Counted from the first letter of the stretch, positions 8,267-21,143 are shown. The stretch is 57,334 nt of DNA from Chloroflexota bacterium (GCA_003577005.1 QEUW01000004.1:1-57334), one strand, 5' to 3'. The notes: generated by a model not told the origin, from the letters alone. Numbers and translations: made by a program.

Positions 8267-9739
8267 TTATCCCCCCAGCGCGGCCAACCCAGCCCGGAAC
8301 AGCCCTGTCCATAGGCCAGGGTAGAGACCAATAGCCACAGTGAAGACCGCAGCCAACCCTAACCCCAGATTGAGCCCGCCCCACGTGCGGCGCTCGCTCA
8401 CCGTCTCCGTGCCCGGTTCGTCGAAGTACATGGCAACGGTCACCCGTAGATAATAGTAGGCGCCTACTGCACTATTGAGCATGGCAATCACCGCCAGCCA
8501 GGCCCAGCCCCCTTCCACGGCCGCACTAAAGACCAGCAGCTTGCCAAAGAAGCCGGCCAGCGGCGGCACACCGCTCAGGCTCAGCATAAAGATCGCCATC
8601 ACCAGCGCCAAGAGCGGCCAGCGGTGCGCCAGCCCGGTTGCCCGATTTTGGAGCGCATCGTTCTCGTGTGCCCGCTCCAGTACCATCACGACGGCAAAGG
8701 CGCCAATATTCATAAAGGCGTAGGTGAAGAGATAGAAGAGCGCCGCATCCGCACCCGCTACCGTACCAGGCGCCAGCCCCACGAGCACATAGCCAGCGTG
8801 GGCGATGCTCGAATAGGCCAACATGCGTTTGAGACTCAACTGGCGCAACGCCGCCAGGTTGCCCAGCGTCATGGTCAACACGGCGAGGACCGCCAGCGCC
8901 CAGCTCCAGGTTGGCTGCTCGGCTGGCAGCGCCACAACAAGAATGCGAATAAAGGCTGCAAAGGCCGCCGCTTTGGTGCCAACACTCATAAAGGCGGTCA
9001 CCGGTGTCGGCGCGCCCTGGTAGACATCGGGCGTCCACATGTGGAAGGGCACCAGGCTCACCTTGAAGGCAAAGCCCACCAGCAGCAGTGCCATACCGGG
9101 ATAGAGCAGGGCCGGCTGCGCACTGCCGGCGGCCAGCGCCTGAGCGATGGCATCGTACTGCGTACTGCCAGCGGCGCCGTAGATCAACGCCGCACCGTAG
9201 ACAAAGAACGCACTGGCGAAGGCCCCCAGCAGAAAGTACTTCATCCCCGCCTCGGAACTGCGCGGGTCGCGCCGGTTCAGCCCGCTGAGGATATAGAGGC
9301 CCAACGAGAAGATCTCCAACGCCAGAAAGACGACGATCAGATCGGTGGCGGCGCCCATAGCCATCATGCCGGCGGCGCAGAGCAGTACGAGCGCATAGTA
9401 CTCACCGGTCTGTGGGTTCACCGTCTGGATGTACCCGGCACTGATCAAAATCGCCAAGCCTGCCGCAATCAGGACGATCAGCTTGAGCCCCAGCGCAAAG
9501 TGGTCCGAGATCGCCAGGTTCTGAAAGGTCGCGGCAGGTTGACTCCACTGTTGCACACAGACAAAGCCTGCCACCAGCACACCGGCCAGGGCAACCCAGG
9601 GCAGAGCTGCCCGGCCCCCAGGCCGTTCATCGCTGGTGAACATATCGACCACCATCACAAGCAGGGCGAAGACGACCAGGAGTAATTCTGGCATCACAAC
9701 CGCAAGGTTGACCCCGGCTGTGGCAAATACGTCGTTCAT
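8267..9739 (-). CDS. nuoN: NADH-quinone oxidoreductase subunit N
   Basis: Antiporter-like proton-pumping subunit of the complex I membrane arm. The 490-aa protein has about 14 membrane helices with the family's channel residues in context: Glu in VFLALEIFSLGLY (TM5 region), Lys in GFAFKVSLVPFHMW, the TPDVYQGAPTPVTAF loop and KRMLAYSSIAHAGYVL. It is the last gene of the minus-strand nuoA-N operon, 19 bp after nuoM, and ends at a shared terminator with rodA. Length is normal. Confidence 0.96.
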   Translation of the reverse strand: MNDVFATAGVNLAVVMPELLLVVFALLVMVVDMFTSDERPGGRAALPWVALAGVLVAGFVCVQQWSQPAATFQNLAISDHFALGLKLIVLIAAGLAILISAGYIQTVNPQTGEYYALVLLCAAGMMAMGAATDLIVVFLALEIFSLGLYILSGLNRRDPRSSEAGMKYFLLGAFASAFFVYGAALIYGAAGSTQYDAIAQALAAGSAQPALLYPGMALLLVGFAFKVSLVPFHMWTPDVYQGAPTPVTAFMSVGTKAAAFAAFIRILVVALPAEQPTWSWALAVLAVLTMTLGNLAALRQLSLKRMLAYSSIAHAGYVLVGLAPGTVAGADAALFYLFTYAFMNIGAFAVVMVLERAHENDALQNRATGLAHRWPLLALVMAIFMLSLSGVPPLAGFFGKLLVFSAAVEGGWAWLAVIAMLNSAVGAYYYLRVTVAMYFDEPGTETVSERRTWGGLNLGLGLAAVFTVAIGLYPGLWTGLFRAGLAALGG

Positions 9740-9758
9740 AAATGCATCTCCGTCCTGG

Positions 9759-11246
9759 TTATTTTTGCATCACAATCGCCGGTTGCGTGCTGTGGAGCGC
9801 CGCCTCCACCGACGGGTTGATCTTATCGAGGAACAGATTTGGAAATAGGCCGATAACAAAGAAGAGGATCACCAACGGCAACAACATTGCGATCTCGCCG
9901 CCCTTGAGGTCGGTCAAGTGATGGCGGTCGTTGGCCGGGTTGGTGAGCGGTCCCTGGGCGATCTGGCGGAAGGCAGTCAGCAGATACCACGCGGCCAGGA
10001 TCACCCCCAGCGCGGCCAGGATGGCAAAGATCGGCTGCTTCACATACATCCCCAACAGAATCGTAAACTCGCCGATAAAGCCGTTCAGGCCCGGCAATCC
10101 TGCACTGCTCATCACCACCACCAGGAAGAAGCCACAAAAGAGAGGCACGCTCTTCCATAGCCCGCCAAAGTCGGCCAACATGCGCGTGTGGCGCCGCTCG
10201 TAGAGCATGCCTACCATCAAGAAGAGGGCGCCAGTGCTCAAACCGTGGTTGACCATCTGCAAGACCGACCCGCTCACCCCCTGGGCGTTGTTGGCGACCA
10301 ACCCCAACATGACAAAACCCAGGTGCGCCACCGAACTGTAGGCAACCAGCGACTTGACATCCTTCTGCACCAGCGCCACGAGCGCACCGTAGAGGATGCC
10401 GATAACCGCCAGCGTCGCTATCAGCGGCCCAAAGCGCTCAGCCGCCTCGGGGAAGATGGGCATGGCAAAGCGCAGATAGCCGTACGTCCCCAACTTGAGC
10501 AGAATGCCGGCCAGGATCACCGAGCCGGCGGTGGGCGCCTGCACGTGGGCGTCGGGTAGCCAGGTATGGAAGGGAAAGAGCGGGACTTTGATGGCAAAGG
10601 CCAGCGCAAAGGCCAGAAAACCCCAGGTCTGCAAGGTTGGGCTCATCTGCCTGCCGGCCCCTTGCAACTCGGTGATGTCAAAGGAGCCGGTGTTAAAGTA
10701 GACTGCCAGGATCGCAACCAGCATCACCGCTGAACCGGCAAAGGTATAGAGAAAGAACTTGAGCGCGGCATAGACCCGATTCCCCGTGCCCCACTGGCCG
10801 ATGAGAAAGTACATCGGGATCAGCGTAAACTCAAAGAAGACAAAGAAAAGGATCAGGTCAAGCGCCACAAATGAGCCGACCATGGCCGTCTCGAGCATGA
10901 GCATGAGCGACATGTACGGCCCCACCCGCTCATGCACATAGAGATTGCTAAAGTAGATGGCAACCGGCATGAGAAAGGTGGTCAACAACACCAGAAAAAG
11001 GCTGATCCCATCCACGCCCAGGTGGTAGCGCAGCCCCAGTTCCGGCAGCCAGGCAAAATCCTCGACAAACTGCATCCCCGCCTGGCCGTTCTCCCAGCCC
11101 GTCCACAAGAGCAGACTTACCAGAAAGGTGAGCAGCGAGACGGCTAGCGCCACCTGCTTTTTCAACCCGTCGCCGCCCACCAGCGCGACAATGAGCGCGC
11201 CGGCCAACGGCAGAAATGTAATGATCGAAAGTAGGGATGAGTCCAT
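9759..11246 (-). CDS. nuoM: NADH-quinone oxidoreductase subunit M
   Basis: Antiporter-like proton-translocating subunit of complex I. The 495-aa product carries the conserved TM5 glutamate (FFEFTLIPMYFLIG), the TM7 lysine (AFAIKVPLFPFHTWLPDAH), the VQAPTAGSVILAGILLKLG loop and the KSLVAYSSVAHLGFVMLG segment with the central lysine. It lies 22 bp downstream of nuoL and 19 bp upstream of nuoN in the usual L-M-N order. No repeat element separates these three genes, in contrast to most other junctions of the operon. Confidence 0.96.
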   Translation of the reverse strand: MDSSLLSIITFLPLAGALIVALVGGDGLKKQVALAVSLLTFLVSLLLWTGWENGQAGMQFVEDFAWLPELGLRYHLGVDGISLFLVLLTTFLMPVAIYFSNLYVHERVGPYMSLMLMLETAMVGSFVALDLILFFVFFEFTLIPMYFLIGQWGTGNRVYAALKFFLYTFAGSAVMLVAILAVYFNTGSFDITELQGAGRQMSPTLQTWGFLAFALAFAIKVPLFPFHTWLPDAHVQAPTAGSVILAGILLKLGTYGYLRFAMPIFPEAAERFGPLIATLAVIGILYGALVALVQKDVKSLVAYSSVAHLGFVMLGLVANNAQGVSGSVLQMVNHGLSTGALFLMVGMLYERRHTRMLADFGGLWKSVPLFCGFFLVVVMSSAGLPGLNGFIGEFTILLGMYVKQPIFAILAALGVILAAWYLLTAFRQIAQGPLTNPANDRHHLTDLKGGEIAMLLPLVILFFVIGLFPNLFLDKINPSVEAALHSTQPAIVMQK

Positions 11247-11268
11247 AATTTACCGTTCTTGGTATGGT

Positions 11269-13158
11269 TCATGCAAAGACAAAATAAATCGTCACCAGCA
11301 CCACGCCGATAAGGATGCTCAACGCATAGGTGGGCACCGCGCCATTTTGCAGACGGCGAACCTGCTCTCCCACCCGCATGTGGACGCCGGCCACCCCGTT
11401 GACCAGCCCGTCGATGGCCGCCTGGTCTACCACGGTGGCAAACCAGCCGGAGATCGCCCGCAGCGGGTTGACGACAGTCGCCATGTAGAATTCATCCACG
11501 TACCACTTGTTTTCAAGGGGACGTTGCAAACCCTGGAAGGGAGCGATCACGCGGGCGGGCCATTCTTCTTTCGCCACATAGCGGGCATAGCCCAGCAACA
11601 CGCCAAAAGCGGCGATGAGAATACTCAAGAGAATGGCGACCAACTCGGCGGTCAAACCAATGGTATGCTCACCGATAACAGGTTCCAGCCAGCGTTCCAG
11701 CGTCAACAGCACGGGCAGGTTGAGCGCACCGGCCGTCAGCGCCAGCACTGCCAGCACCCAGAGCGGCGTTGTCATGAGTGGCGGGCTTTCGTGGGCGTGG
11801 TCGTACAACTCCCGGTCGCGCGGCTCGCCATAGAAGGTCAAAAAGACCATGCGCGCACTGTAGAAAGCCGTCAGCAGCGCTGCAACCAGCCCCACCACAA
11901 AGAGTGCCACGCTGCTGGTCAAGGTAGCAGCCAGGATGGCATCCTTGGAAAAGAAGCCCGACCAGGGTGGAATACCGGCCAGCGCGGCGGCGCCAATGAG
12001 AAAGGTCATAAAGGTCGCCGGCATCTTGCGGCGCAGCCCGCCCATGCGGCGGATGTCCAGCACATCGTGCATCGCGTGCATGACACTGCCGGCAGCCAGG
12101 AAGAGCAGCGCCTTGAAAAAGGCGTGGGTCACCAGGTGGAAGATGGCGGCACCGTAGGCGCCCACACCCACGCCCAGCATCATATAACCAAGCTGTGAAA
12201 CGGTCGAGTAGGCCAGGATCTTCTTGAGGTCGGTCTGCACAAGGGCAATCGAAGCGCCCAACAGCGCGGTCAAGACGCCAAGCCAGGCGGCGATGCTCGA
12301 AGCCAGGGGCGCCATGTGCCAGAGCACCTCGGTGCGGACGATCATATAGATGCCCGCCGTCACCATCGTTGCAGCATGGATCAGCGCCGAGACGGGGGTA
12401 GGGCCGGCCATGGCATCGGGTAGCCAGACGTAAAGCGGGATCTGCGCGCTCTTGCCGGTGGCGCCCAGCAGCAACAAGAGACAGATAAAGTTGAGCAGCC
12501 CTACCGTCAGCGCACCATGTTCCACCTGCTCAAATACATCCAGGAAGGTGAGCGAACCCACCGCCGACCAGAGCGCGATCATGGCGACGATCATGCCAAA
12601 GTCACCCACCCGGTTGACCAGAAAGGCCTTTTTGCCAGCGTCAGCATACGAGCCGTACATCTCGTCGGTTCGGTCGAACCAGAAGCCGATGAGCAGAAAC
12701 GAAGCCAGCCCCACACCTTCCCAACCGACAAACATCCCCAGAAAACTATCGCTCAACACGAGGATGAGCATGGCAAAGATAAAGAAGTTGAGATAGATGA
12801 AGAAACGCTGGTAGCGTTCATCATGCTCCATATAGCTGATGGAGTAGACGTGGATCAAGGCACCGACGCCGGTTACGATCAACGCCATGACGACGCTCAG
12901 CGGGTCGATCAACAGGGCTGCCGCCACCTCGAACTCACCGATGGTGATCCAGTTCCACAGGTGCGTGGTGATGACCCGCTCTTCTGGTGGCAGGGCAAAA
13001 AGGTTGAAAAAGAGGGCAACCGACACCGCAAATGAGGCAATCACCGCCCCCGCCGCGATCCAACCGATCAGCCGCCGTGTCAGCAGATGCCCCGCCAGCA
13101 AATTGATCAGCGCTCCCGCCGCTGGGAAGGCAAAAAGAAGCCAGGCTAGGTCGAACAT
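11269..13158 (-). CDS. nuoL: NADH-quinone oxidoreductase subunit L
   Basis: Distal proton-pumping subunit of complex I, carrying the long lateral helix. The 629-aa product has the channel motifs GATGKSAQIPLYVWLPDAM, GPTPVSALIHAATMVTAG and LKKILAYSTVSQLGYMMLG, followed by [15 protein letters not shown]. The C-terminal third contains the amphipathic helix region and a terminal membrane helix. Length is close to the usual 610-620 aa, unlike the second-cluster paralogue, which has a 60-residue insertion. Confidence 0.96.
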   Translation of the reverse strand: MFDLAWLLFAFPAAGALINLLAGHLLTRRLIGWIAAGAVIASFAVSVALFFNLFALPPEERVITTHLWNWITIGEFEVAAALLIDPLSVVMALIVTGVGALIHVYSISYMEHDERYQRFFIYLNFFIFAMLILVLSDSFLGMFVGWEGVGLASFLLIGFWFDRTDEMYGSYADAGKKAFLVNRVGDFGMIVAMIALWSAVGSLTFLDVFEQVEHGALTVGLLNFICLLLLLGATGKSAQIPLYVWLPDAMAGPTPVSALIHAATMVTAGIYMIVRTEVLWHMAPLASSIAAWLGVLTALLGASIALVQTDLKKILAYSTVSQLGYMMLGVGVGAYGAAIFHLVTHAFFKALLFLAAGSVMHAMHDVLDIRRMGGLRRKMPATFMTFLIGAAALAGIPPWSGFFSKDAILAATLTSSVALFVVGLVAALLTAFYSARMVFLTFYGEPRDRELYDHAHESPPLMTTPLWVLAVLALTAGALNLPVLLTLERWLEPVIGEHTIGLTAELVAILLSILIAAFGVLLGYARYVAKEEWPARVIAPFQGLQRPLENKWYVDEFYMATVVNPLRAISGWFATVVDQAAIDGLVNGVAGVHMRVGEQVRRLQNGAVPTYALSILIGVVLVTIYFVFA

Positions 13159-13173
13159 GGATAAGTCCTTAAG

Positions 13174-13239
13174 AGGGATTAAGGATTAGGGATTAGGAAT
13201 ACGGCAGCGTGCAACGCCTAATTCCTAATCCCTAATCCC
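13174..13239. repeat. Heptamer-array inverted repeat (TAATCCC type) between nuoK and nuoL
   Basis: Left arm 13174-13200 consists of GGATTAA/GGATTAG heptamers and right arm 13216-13239 of TAATTCC/TAATCCC units, about 20 bp pairing almost perfectly. It starts 2 nt after the nuoK stop codon in the direction of transcription. Confidence 0.85.
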
Positions 13240-13241
13240 AG

Positions 13242-13544
13242 CTACCATTTCAACAAATTGATCTCGTCGATATTCGTCGTGTGGGTGTGGCGCTGATGAG
13301 CGATGACGATGGCCAGCCCCACGGCCACTTCGGCTGCAGCAACGGCCATGATCATAAAGACAAAGATCTGGCCGTTGAGGTTGCCCCACTGCCGGCTCAA
13401 GGCGATAAGCGAAAGATTGACGCTGTTGAGCATCATCTCCACACACATAAAGATGATCAGCGCACTGCGCCGGGTCAACACGCCAACGGCGCCGATGACG
13501 AAAATGAGTGCACCAAGAATCAGATAATAACTTGTGGGAACCAT
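13242..13544 (-). CDS. nuoK: NADH-quinone oxidoreductase subunit K
   Basis: Small three-helix membrane subunit of complex I. The 100-aa product shows the family core: GALIFVIGAVGVL, the CVEMMLNSVNL segment with the buried glutamate, and the second glutamate in AVAAAEVAVGLAIV. Start at 13544 (MVPTSYYL) is preferred over a longer reading because GGAG lies 6 nt upstream and this gives the normal family length. It sits between nuoJ and nuoL. Confidence 0.95.
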   Translation of the reverse strand: MVPTSYYLILGALIFVIGAVGVLTRRSALIIFMCVEMMLNSVNLSLIALSRQWGNLNGQIFVFMIMAVAAAEVAVGLAIVIAHQRHTHTTNIDEINLLKW

Positions 13545-13564
13545 CACCCTCTCCTCAGTCTCTT

Positions 13565-13637
13565 CAATCCCCAAATCTCCTCAATCCCCCCAGCAAACCA
13601 AGAGCTCAAAGAGACTTATAGAGATTTGCGGAGATTT
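13565..13637. repeat. Imperfect 9-bp-period inverted repeat between nuoJ and nuoK
   Basis: The left side (13565-13590) repeats nonamers of the type AATCTCCTC/AATCCCCCC. The right side (13610-13637) contains GAGATTTGC and GGAGATTTA-like units in the opposite sense. Pairing is only partial. The element begins about 9 nt after the nuoJ stop and may be a decayed member of the repeat family. Confidence 0.55.
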
Positions 13638-13646
13638 ATCGGTGCC

Positions 13647-14159
13647 TTACGCCACGTCCTTCGGGGGGCGGGCCAGCAGCAAGGCCCCCAATAGAGCAAC
13701 GAGCAACAGCACACCCGCCAGTTCGAACGGCAGAATATAATCGGTGAAAAGCACATAGCCAACTGCTTGGGGCGAGCCACCCTGCACCGCCGAGGTGTTG
13801 GGATCAACGCCGAGAAAACCAGTGGTCAGGCTATAGGCTAGCCCAACCAGCAGAACCAGCCCTAGCACAATGCCTGCGAAAGGTGTCCAGTTGCGATACT
13901 CAGCCTGTGTTTCGATCCGTTCGCTGCCGATAAGCATGATCACAAAGAGGATCAAAATCACGATGCCGCCAGCATAAATGATCACCTGGACGGCGGCCAG
14001 AAACTGCGCCTCCAACGTCACATAGAGCACGGCTAGCGTACCAAAATGAGCCAGCAAAAAGAGCGCGCTATGCACCGGCAGCCGGCTAGAAATAACCCCC
14101 ACTGCCGCTGCCAGGCTGATGGCGCCGATGAGGACAAAGAAGAGAAGCGGTAAAGTCAT
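13647..14159 (-). CDS. nuoJ: NADH-quinone oxidoreductase subunit J
   Basis: Five-helix membrane subunit of complex I. The 170-aa product has the J-family pattern: a first helix, HSALFLLAHFGTLAVLYV, then LEAQFLAAVQVIIYAGGIVILILFVIML, where the central pi-bulge helix lies. An in-frame extension upstream to 14228 would be encoded by the tandem repeat, so ATG 14159 (MTLPLLFF) is taken as the start. Lies between nuoI and nuoK in canonical order. Confidence 0.94.
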   Translation of the reverse strand: MTLPLLFFVLIGAISLAAAVGVISSRLPVHSALFLLAHFGTLAVLYVTLEAQFLAAVQVIIYAGGIVILILFVIMLIGSERIETQAEYRNWTPFAGIVLGLVLLVGLAYSLTTGFLGVDPNTSAVQGGSPQAVGYVLFTDYILPFELAGVLLLVALLGALLLARPPKDVA

Positions 14160-14171
14160 GAGCTGTTCTTT

Positions 14172-14251
14172 CGTAACTCGTAACTCGTAACTCGTAATCC
14201 GTAATCCGTAATCCGTAATCCGTCGCACTACACACGACGCGTTACGAGTTA
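14172..14251. repeat. Heptamer array (CGTAACT / CGTAATC) with short inverted arm, nuoI-nuoJ junction
   Basis: The interval 14172-14225 holds about seven tandem heptamers: three CGTAACT, then four CGTAATC. A short opposite arm at 14235-14251 (CGACGCGTTACGAGTTA) pairs with the array. The nuoI stop codon (TAA at 14249-14251 on the minus strand) is itself part of the arm. The arms are very unequal, suggesting slippage growth on one side. Confidence 0.85.
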
Positions 14252-14719
14252 TTCTGGCCGGATCACCACATTGGGCTCGCCGGGGTTGAGTAGCTCGTCT
14301 TTGGTCAGAATAAAGTCGCGGCGGTCATAGTTGGCCATGGCAAAGTCGTGACCAAGAACGATTGCCTCGACCGGACAGGCCTCTTCGCAATCGCCACAGA
14401 AGACGCAGCGCAGGAGGTTGATCTCATAGACCGAGGCATATCGTTCGCCGGGTGACGTAGGATTGGCCGGGTCATTCTCGGCCGCCTCGACGTAGATGGC
14501 GCCGGTTGGGCAAGCCGCCTCGCACAACATACAGCCGATACAACGCTCCATCCCATTTTCGTAACGCCGCAGTTCATGTTTGCCGCGAAAACGCGGATAG
14601 AGTGGCACCGCCTCGAACGGATACTGGACTGTGACCGGCTTCTGGGCCAGGTGTTTGAGCGTCACGCCCATCGCCTTGCCAATGTCGAGTGCACCTTTTA
14701 GAAAATTACTGAAACCCAT
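14249..14719 (-). CDS. nuoI: NADH-quinone oxidoreductase subunit I (2x[4Fe-4S])
   Basis: Ferredoxin-like subunit carrying clusters N6a and N6b, which pass electrons to N2. The 156-aa product shows both complete motifs, [12 protein letters not shown] and [12 protein letters not shown]. The N-terminus ([22 protein letters not shown]) is the membrane-surface amphipathic helix typical of NuoI, followed by [20 protein letters not shown]. It stands between nuoH and nuoJ. Confidence 0.96.
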   Translation of the reverse strand: MGFSNFLKGALDIGKAMGVTLKHLAQKPVTVQYPFEAVPLYPRFRGKHELRRYENGMERCIGCMLCEAACPTGAIYVEAAENDPANPTSPGERYASVYEINLLRCVFCGDCEEACPVEAIVLGHDFAMANYDRRDFILTKDELLNPGEPNVVIRPE

Positions 14720-14829
14720 CTCTTCTCAACCTCAGTTTATCTTCAATCGTCCATAGTTCAGGGGCGGTCCCCACAGCGGATGCACGGTTTTCCTTGCGCT
14801 TCTCTGCCGAAATCGCTGGAGCAGGCTGC

Positions 14830-15813
<984 letters not shown>

Positions 15814-15823
15814 GAAAACTCCA

Positions 15824-15914
15824 TAATGGTTAATGGTTAATGCTCAATGGTTAATGGTTAATGCTTGACGGCCATGCTCACAATACGTAACCATTAAGCA
15901 CTAACCATTAACCG

Positions 15915-15917
<3 letters not shown>
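15824..15917. repeat. Heptamer-array inverted repeat (TTAATGG type) between nuoG and nuoH
   Basis: Left arm 15824-15866 consists of tandem TAATGGT heptamers with TAATGCT variants. Right arm 15886-15917 carries the reverse complements (AACCATT, AAGCACT). The nuoG stop codon (15915-15917, minus strand) is the first triplet of the array. Confidence 0.88.
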
Positions 15918-18461
<2,544 letters not shown>

Positions 18462-18476
18462 GAGCGGGTAACTTTC

Positions 18477-19151
18477 TCAATTCGGGAAGACCTTGGCCAG
18501 GTCGATTTTACAGTCAGGAAAAGCGAGGGGGGCAACTGAATCACCAGGGACGAAAGTTAGTTTCGTCTTGTAATTGCCCCGACCATCGGCCGTCACGTAC
18601 GGTTCGCGATAGACCTCGAACTGCCGATCGATAATATTTGCGATCCAATACTCAGGTACACCGGCCCGTCCGTATATCTCCAACATTTCGTCCCGATCAT
18701 CAGCGAGCGTCGAATGGGCAACTTCTATGGCAAGAAAGACGTCTGTCGTCTGCGGATGACGGTCAAAATAGCCGATTGGCCGCCATTCGACAACGGCAAG
18801 ATCAGGTTGTGGCTGTGAAGAGCTTACAGCAAGGCTGACCGGAGCCTGAAGCCTTACTCTTGCTCTCTTTCCCAGTCCATCGAGCAGTTGCTCTTGAATG
18901 GCATCGACGGTGCCAGCATGGAGTGGATTTATCGGGCTCATCTCTTTGATTAGACCGTTGATTAGTTCGATGCGTTCATCTGGATGAAAAAATCCCATCT
19001 CCGCAAGACGCTGGAACTCGTCCAAACTAAAGTGCCGCAAACGCCTATCATCCACCAACCTCAGGCCTTGCTGGCTGGCGTCGATGTAATTGGTCGCACT
19101 TAACTTTGCTTGCTGCTCGCTGGCAGGTTTGTTCTGAATCGCAGCAACCAT
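18477..19151 (-). CDS. Uma2-family (DUF820) PD-(D/E)XK protein inside the nuo operon
   Basis: Family of solitary restriction-endonuclease-fold proteins common in Cyanobacteria and Chloroflexota, function unknown. The 224-aa product has the family layout: ERIELINGLIKEMSPINPLH, QPQPDLAVVEW (catalytic Asp region), FLAIEVAHSTLADDRDEM and GRAGVPEYWIANI. The lysine usual in the helix before the Tyr-Ala-Gly segment appears replaced by Met (DEMLEIYG), so catalysis is doubtful. It lies in the same strand between nuoEF (18 bp) and nuoG (15 bp) without any repeat, so it is cotranscribed with complex I. No role in the complex is known. Confidence 0.85.
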   Translation of the reverse strand: MVAAIQNKPASEQQAKLSATNYIDASQQGLRLVDDRRLRHFSLDEFQRLAEMGFFHPDERIELINGLIKEMSPINPLHAGTVDAIQEQLLDGLGKRARVRLQAPVSLAVSSSQPQPDLAVVEWRPIGYFDRHPQTTDVFLAIEVAHSTLADDRDEMLEIYGRAGVPEYWIANIIDRQFEVYREPYVTADGRGNYKTKLTFVPGDSVAPLAFPDCKIDLAKVFPN

Positions 19152-19169
19152 ATCGACTCTTCGCTTAGA

Positions 19170-21143
19170 TTAATCCGCCGCCACGACCGTATCGCGGTTG
19201 AGCGGTGAATCCCCCACGGGTGGCAGCGTGCTGTCGCGCAGCTTGCTCGGCGCACCGACATCGGGCCGGTAGATGGGGCGGACGGGCAGCGGCGGCGCCT
19301 GTTCATCGGGGTTGGTCTCTTGAATCAGCTCGATGTATTCGCCCCGGAACTTGGCCAGGCTGCTCTGTAATCCCCAGACTGCCGCATCGCCAAAGGGGCA
19401 GAAGCTCTTGCCGGAGATGAACTTGGTGATGTGTTCCATCAACTCCAGGTCTTTGGTGCGTCCCTCGCCGGCCTCAATGCGTTCCAGAATACCTTCTAGC
19501 CAGCCGGTGCCCTCGCGACAAGGCGTGCATTTGCCGCAACTCTCCTCGCGATAGAAGGCCACGGTGCGCCGCGCCACCTCCACCATCGAGGCGCGCTCAT
19601 CGATGACAAAGATGCCGGCCGAGCCGAGCAGCGAGCCGGCGGCCTGCACTGCCTCGTAATCGAGCGGTGTATCCAGTTGGTCGGCGGTGAGCAACTTCAT
19701 CGAGAGACCGCCGGGGCAGACGGCCTTGATGGCTGCATCATCCCGCTCCGGCCCGCCGCCGTAGGTGTAGATCAGCTCGCGCAGCGGCGTTGCGTGGGGC
19801 AACTCGTAGAGACCCGGTCGCCGCACATTCCCGCTGAGACAGAAGATGCGGATGCCGGTACTCTTCTCGGTACCAAAGCCCTTGTACCAATCCACCCCGT
19901 GCTTCATGATATGGGGCACATTACAGATGGATTCGACATTGTTGACGATAGTCGGTTTGCCATAGAGACCAGCTACGGCCGGGAAGGGCGGCTTCATACG
20001 CGGATGGCCGCGATAGCCTTCCAGGCTGGTCAACTGCGCCGTCTCTTCGCCACATTCGTACGCCCCGGCCCCGCGGTGGACGACGATCTCCAGGTTCTTG
20101 TCGGTGCCAAAGATGCCTTGGCCGAGATAGCCCTTCTCTTTGGCCTCTCGGATCGCCCCGAGCAGCCGTTCATAGGCAAAGTAGTATTCACCCCGAATGT
20201 AGATAAAGGCCAACTCTGACTCGATAGCAAAGGCGCTGAGAATGATCCCCTCCACCAGTTGGTGGGGATCGTATTCCATGATCACCCGGTCTTTGAAGGT
20301 GCCCGGTTCGGACTCATCGGCGTTGACCACGAGATAGCGCGGCTTGGCCGGCGCCAGAAAGCCCCATTTGACACCGGTAGGAAAGCCGGCGCCGCCACGC
20401 CCGCGCAGACCGCTGGTCTTCACCTCTTCGATCACTTCGGCTGGCTGCATGGTGGTCAGCACGCGCTCGGCGGTCTCATAGCCGCCATCGGCAATGTAGG
20501 TGTCGATTTTATGGCTGTCTTGCTGGTAGACCCGCGCGGTGAGGTAGCGCGGCTCCATGCCGCCCACCGTCCACGGGCCGGCTGGTTTGCCGGTTCCTTC
20601 AGGGTCAGCGGCGGGCGTCCAGCGCTCGATGGAGACAAAGCCGTGGTCATTTTTGAGCACGGCCAGGAACTTGTCCACATCGGCTTCGGTGTGTAGTTCT
20701 TCGAAGTAGCGAATGCGGCCGGTCTTTTGCTCGGTGACGGCCACCATGGGGGCATTGCCACAGGCGCCCAGGCATTCCATGTGGTCGAGGGCAAACTTGC
20801 CGTCGGCGGTCTTTTCACCGTGGTGGATGCCCAGCTTCTCTTCCAGGTGGTGCATACAGCGGTTGGCCCCGCGCAACATGCACGGCACATTGGTACAGAC
20901 CTCAACGTGGTACTCGCCTTTAGGCTCCTCGTGGAACATGTTGTAAAAGCCCACGACTGCACCCACCTCGGCCGGCGCCAGGCCCAACATCTCGGCCAAC
21001 TCATTCTGCGCCTCCACCGGGCAGTACCCATATTCCCGCTGGATCACATAGAGCGCCGGCAAGACAGCCGACCGCTGCCGGCCTTCCGGGTAGCGGGCCA
21101 TGGCCGCGCGGATCTCAGCACGCATCGATTCGGTAAGCATCAT
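19170..21143 (-). CDS. nuoEF: NADH-quinone oxidoreductase, fused subunits E and F
   Basis: NADH-oxidising module of complex I as a single 657-aa chain. Residues about 1-165 are NuoE: the thioredoxin-like [2Fe-2S] N1a motif CTNVPC followed by CLGAC. A short linker leads to NuoF (about 185-640): glycine-rich GLRGRGGAGFPTG for FMN/NADH, VVNADESEPGTFKDR, and the N3 [4Fe-4S] motif ESCGKCTPCREGT with a distal Cys in FCPFGDAAVWGL. ATG 21143 is chosen over an upstream TTG because of AGGA 8 nt before. The C-terminus carries about 40 extra Pro-rich residues. Confidence 0.95.
   Translation of the reverse strand: MMLTESMRAEIRAAMARYPEGRQRSAVLPALYVIQREYGYCPVEAQNELAEMLGLAPAEVGAVVGFYNMFHEEPKGEYHVEVCTNVPCMLRGANRCMHHLEEKLGIHHGEKTADGKFALDHMECLGACGNAPMVAVTEQKTGRIRYFEELHTEADVDKFLAVLKNDHGFVSIERWTPAADPEGTGKPAGPWTVGGMEPRYLTARVYQQDSHKIDTYIADGGYETAERVLTTMQPAEVIEEVKTSGLRGRGGAGFPTGVKWGFLAPAKPRYLVVNADESEPGTFKDRVIMEYDPHQLVEGIILSAFAIESELAFIYIRGEYYFAYERLLGAIREAKEKGYLGQGIFGTDKNLEIVVHRGAGAYECGEETAQLTSLEGYRGHPRMKPPFPAVAGLYGKPTIVNNVESICNVPHIMKHGVDWYKGFGTEKSTGIRIFCLSGNVRRPGLYELPHATPLRELIYTYGGGPERDDAAIKAVCPGGLSMKLLTADQLDTPLDYEAVQAAGSLLGSAGIFVIDERASMVEVARRTVAFYREESCGKCTPCREGTGWLEGILERIEAGEGRTKDLELMEHITKFISGKSFCPFGDAAVWGLQSSLAKFRGEYIELIQETNPDEQAPPLPVRPIYRPDVGAPSKLRDSTLPPVGDSPLNRDTVVAAD

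Noticed and set aside
8624..9685. Long open frame opposite nuoN (353 codons, plus strand)
   Set aside because: It mirrors the codon pattern of nuoN, is full of His/Arg/Gln low-complexity sequence and resembles no family. Similar shadow frames lie opposite nuoL, nuoG, nuoL2 and the VIT gene.
14172..14225. CRISPR or centromere-like array
   Set aside because: Heptamers are contiguous with no spacers and are one member of the junction repeat family.
14160..14228. N-terminal extension of NuoJ
   Set aside because: The 23 extra residues are translated from the tandem heptamer array; MTLPLLFF at 14159 matches the family start.
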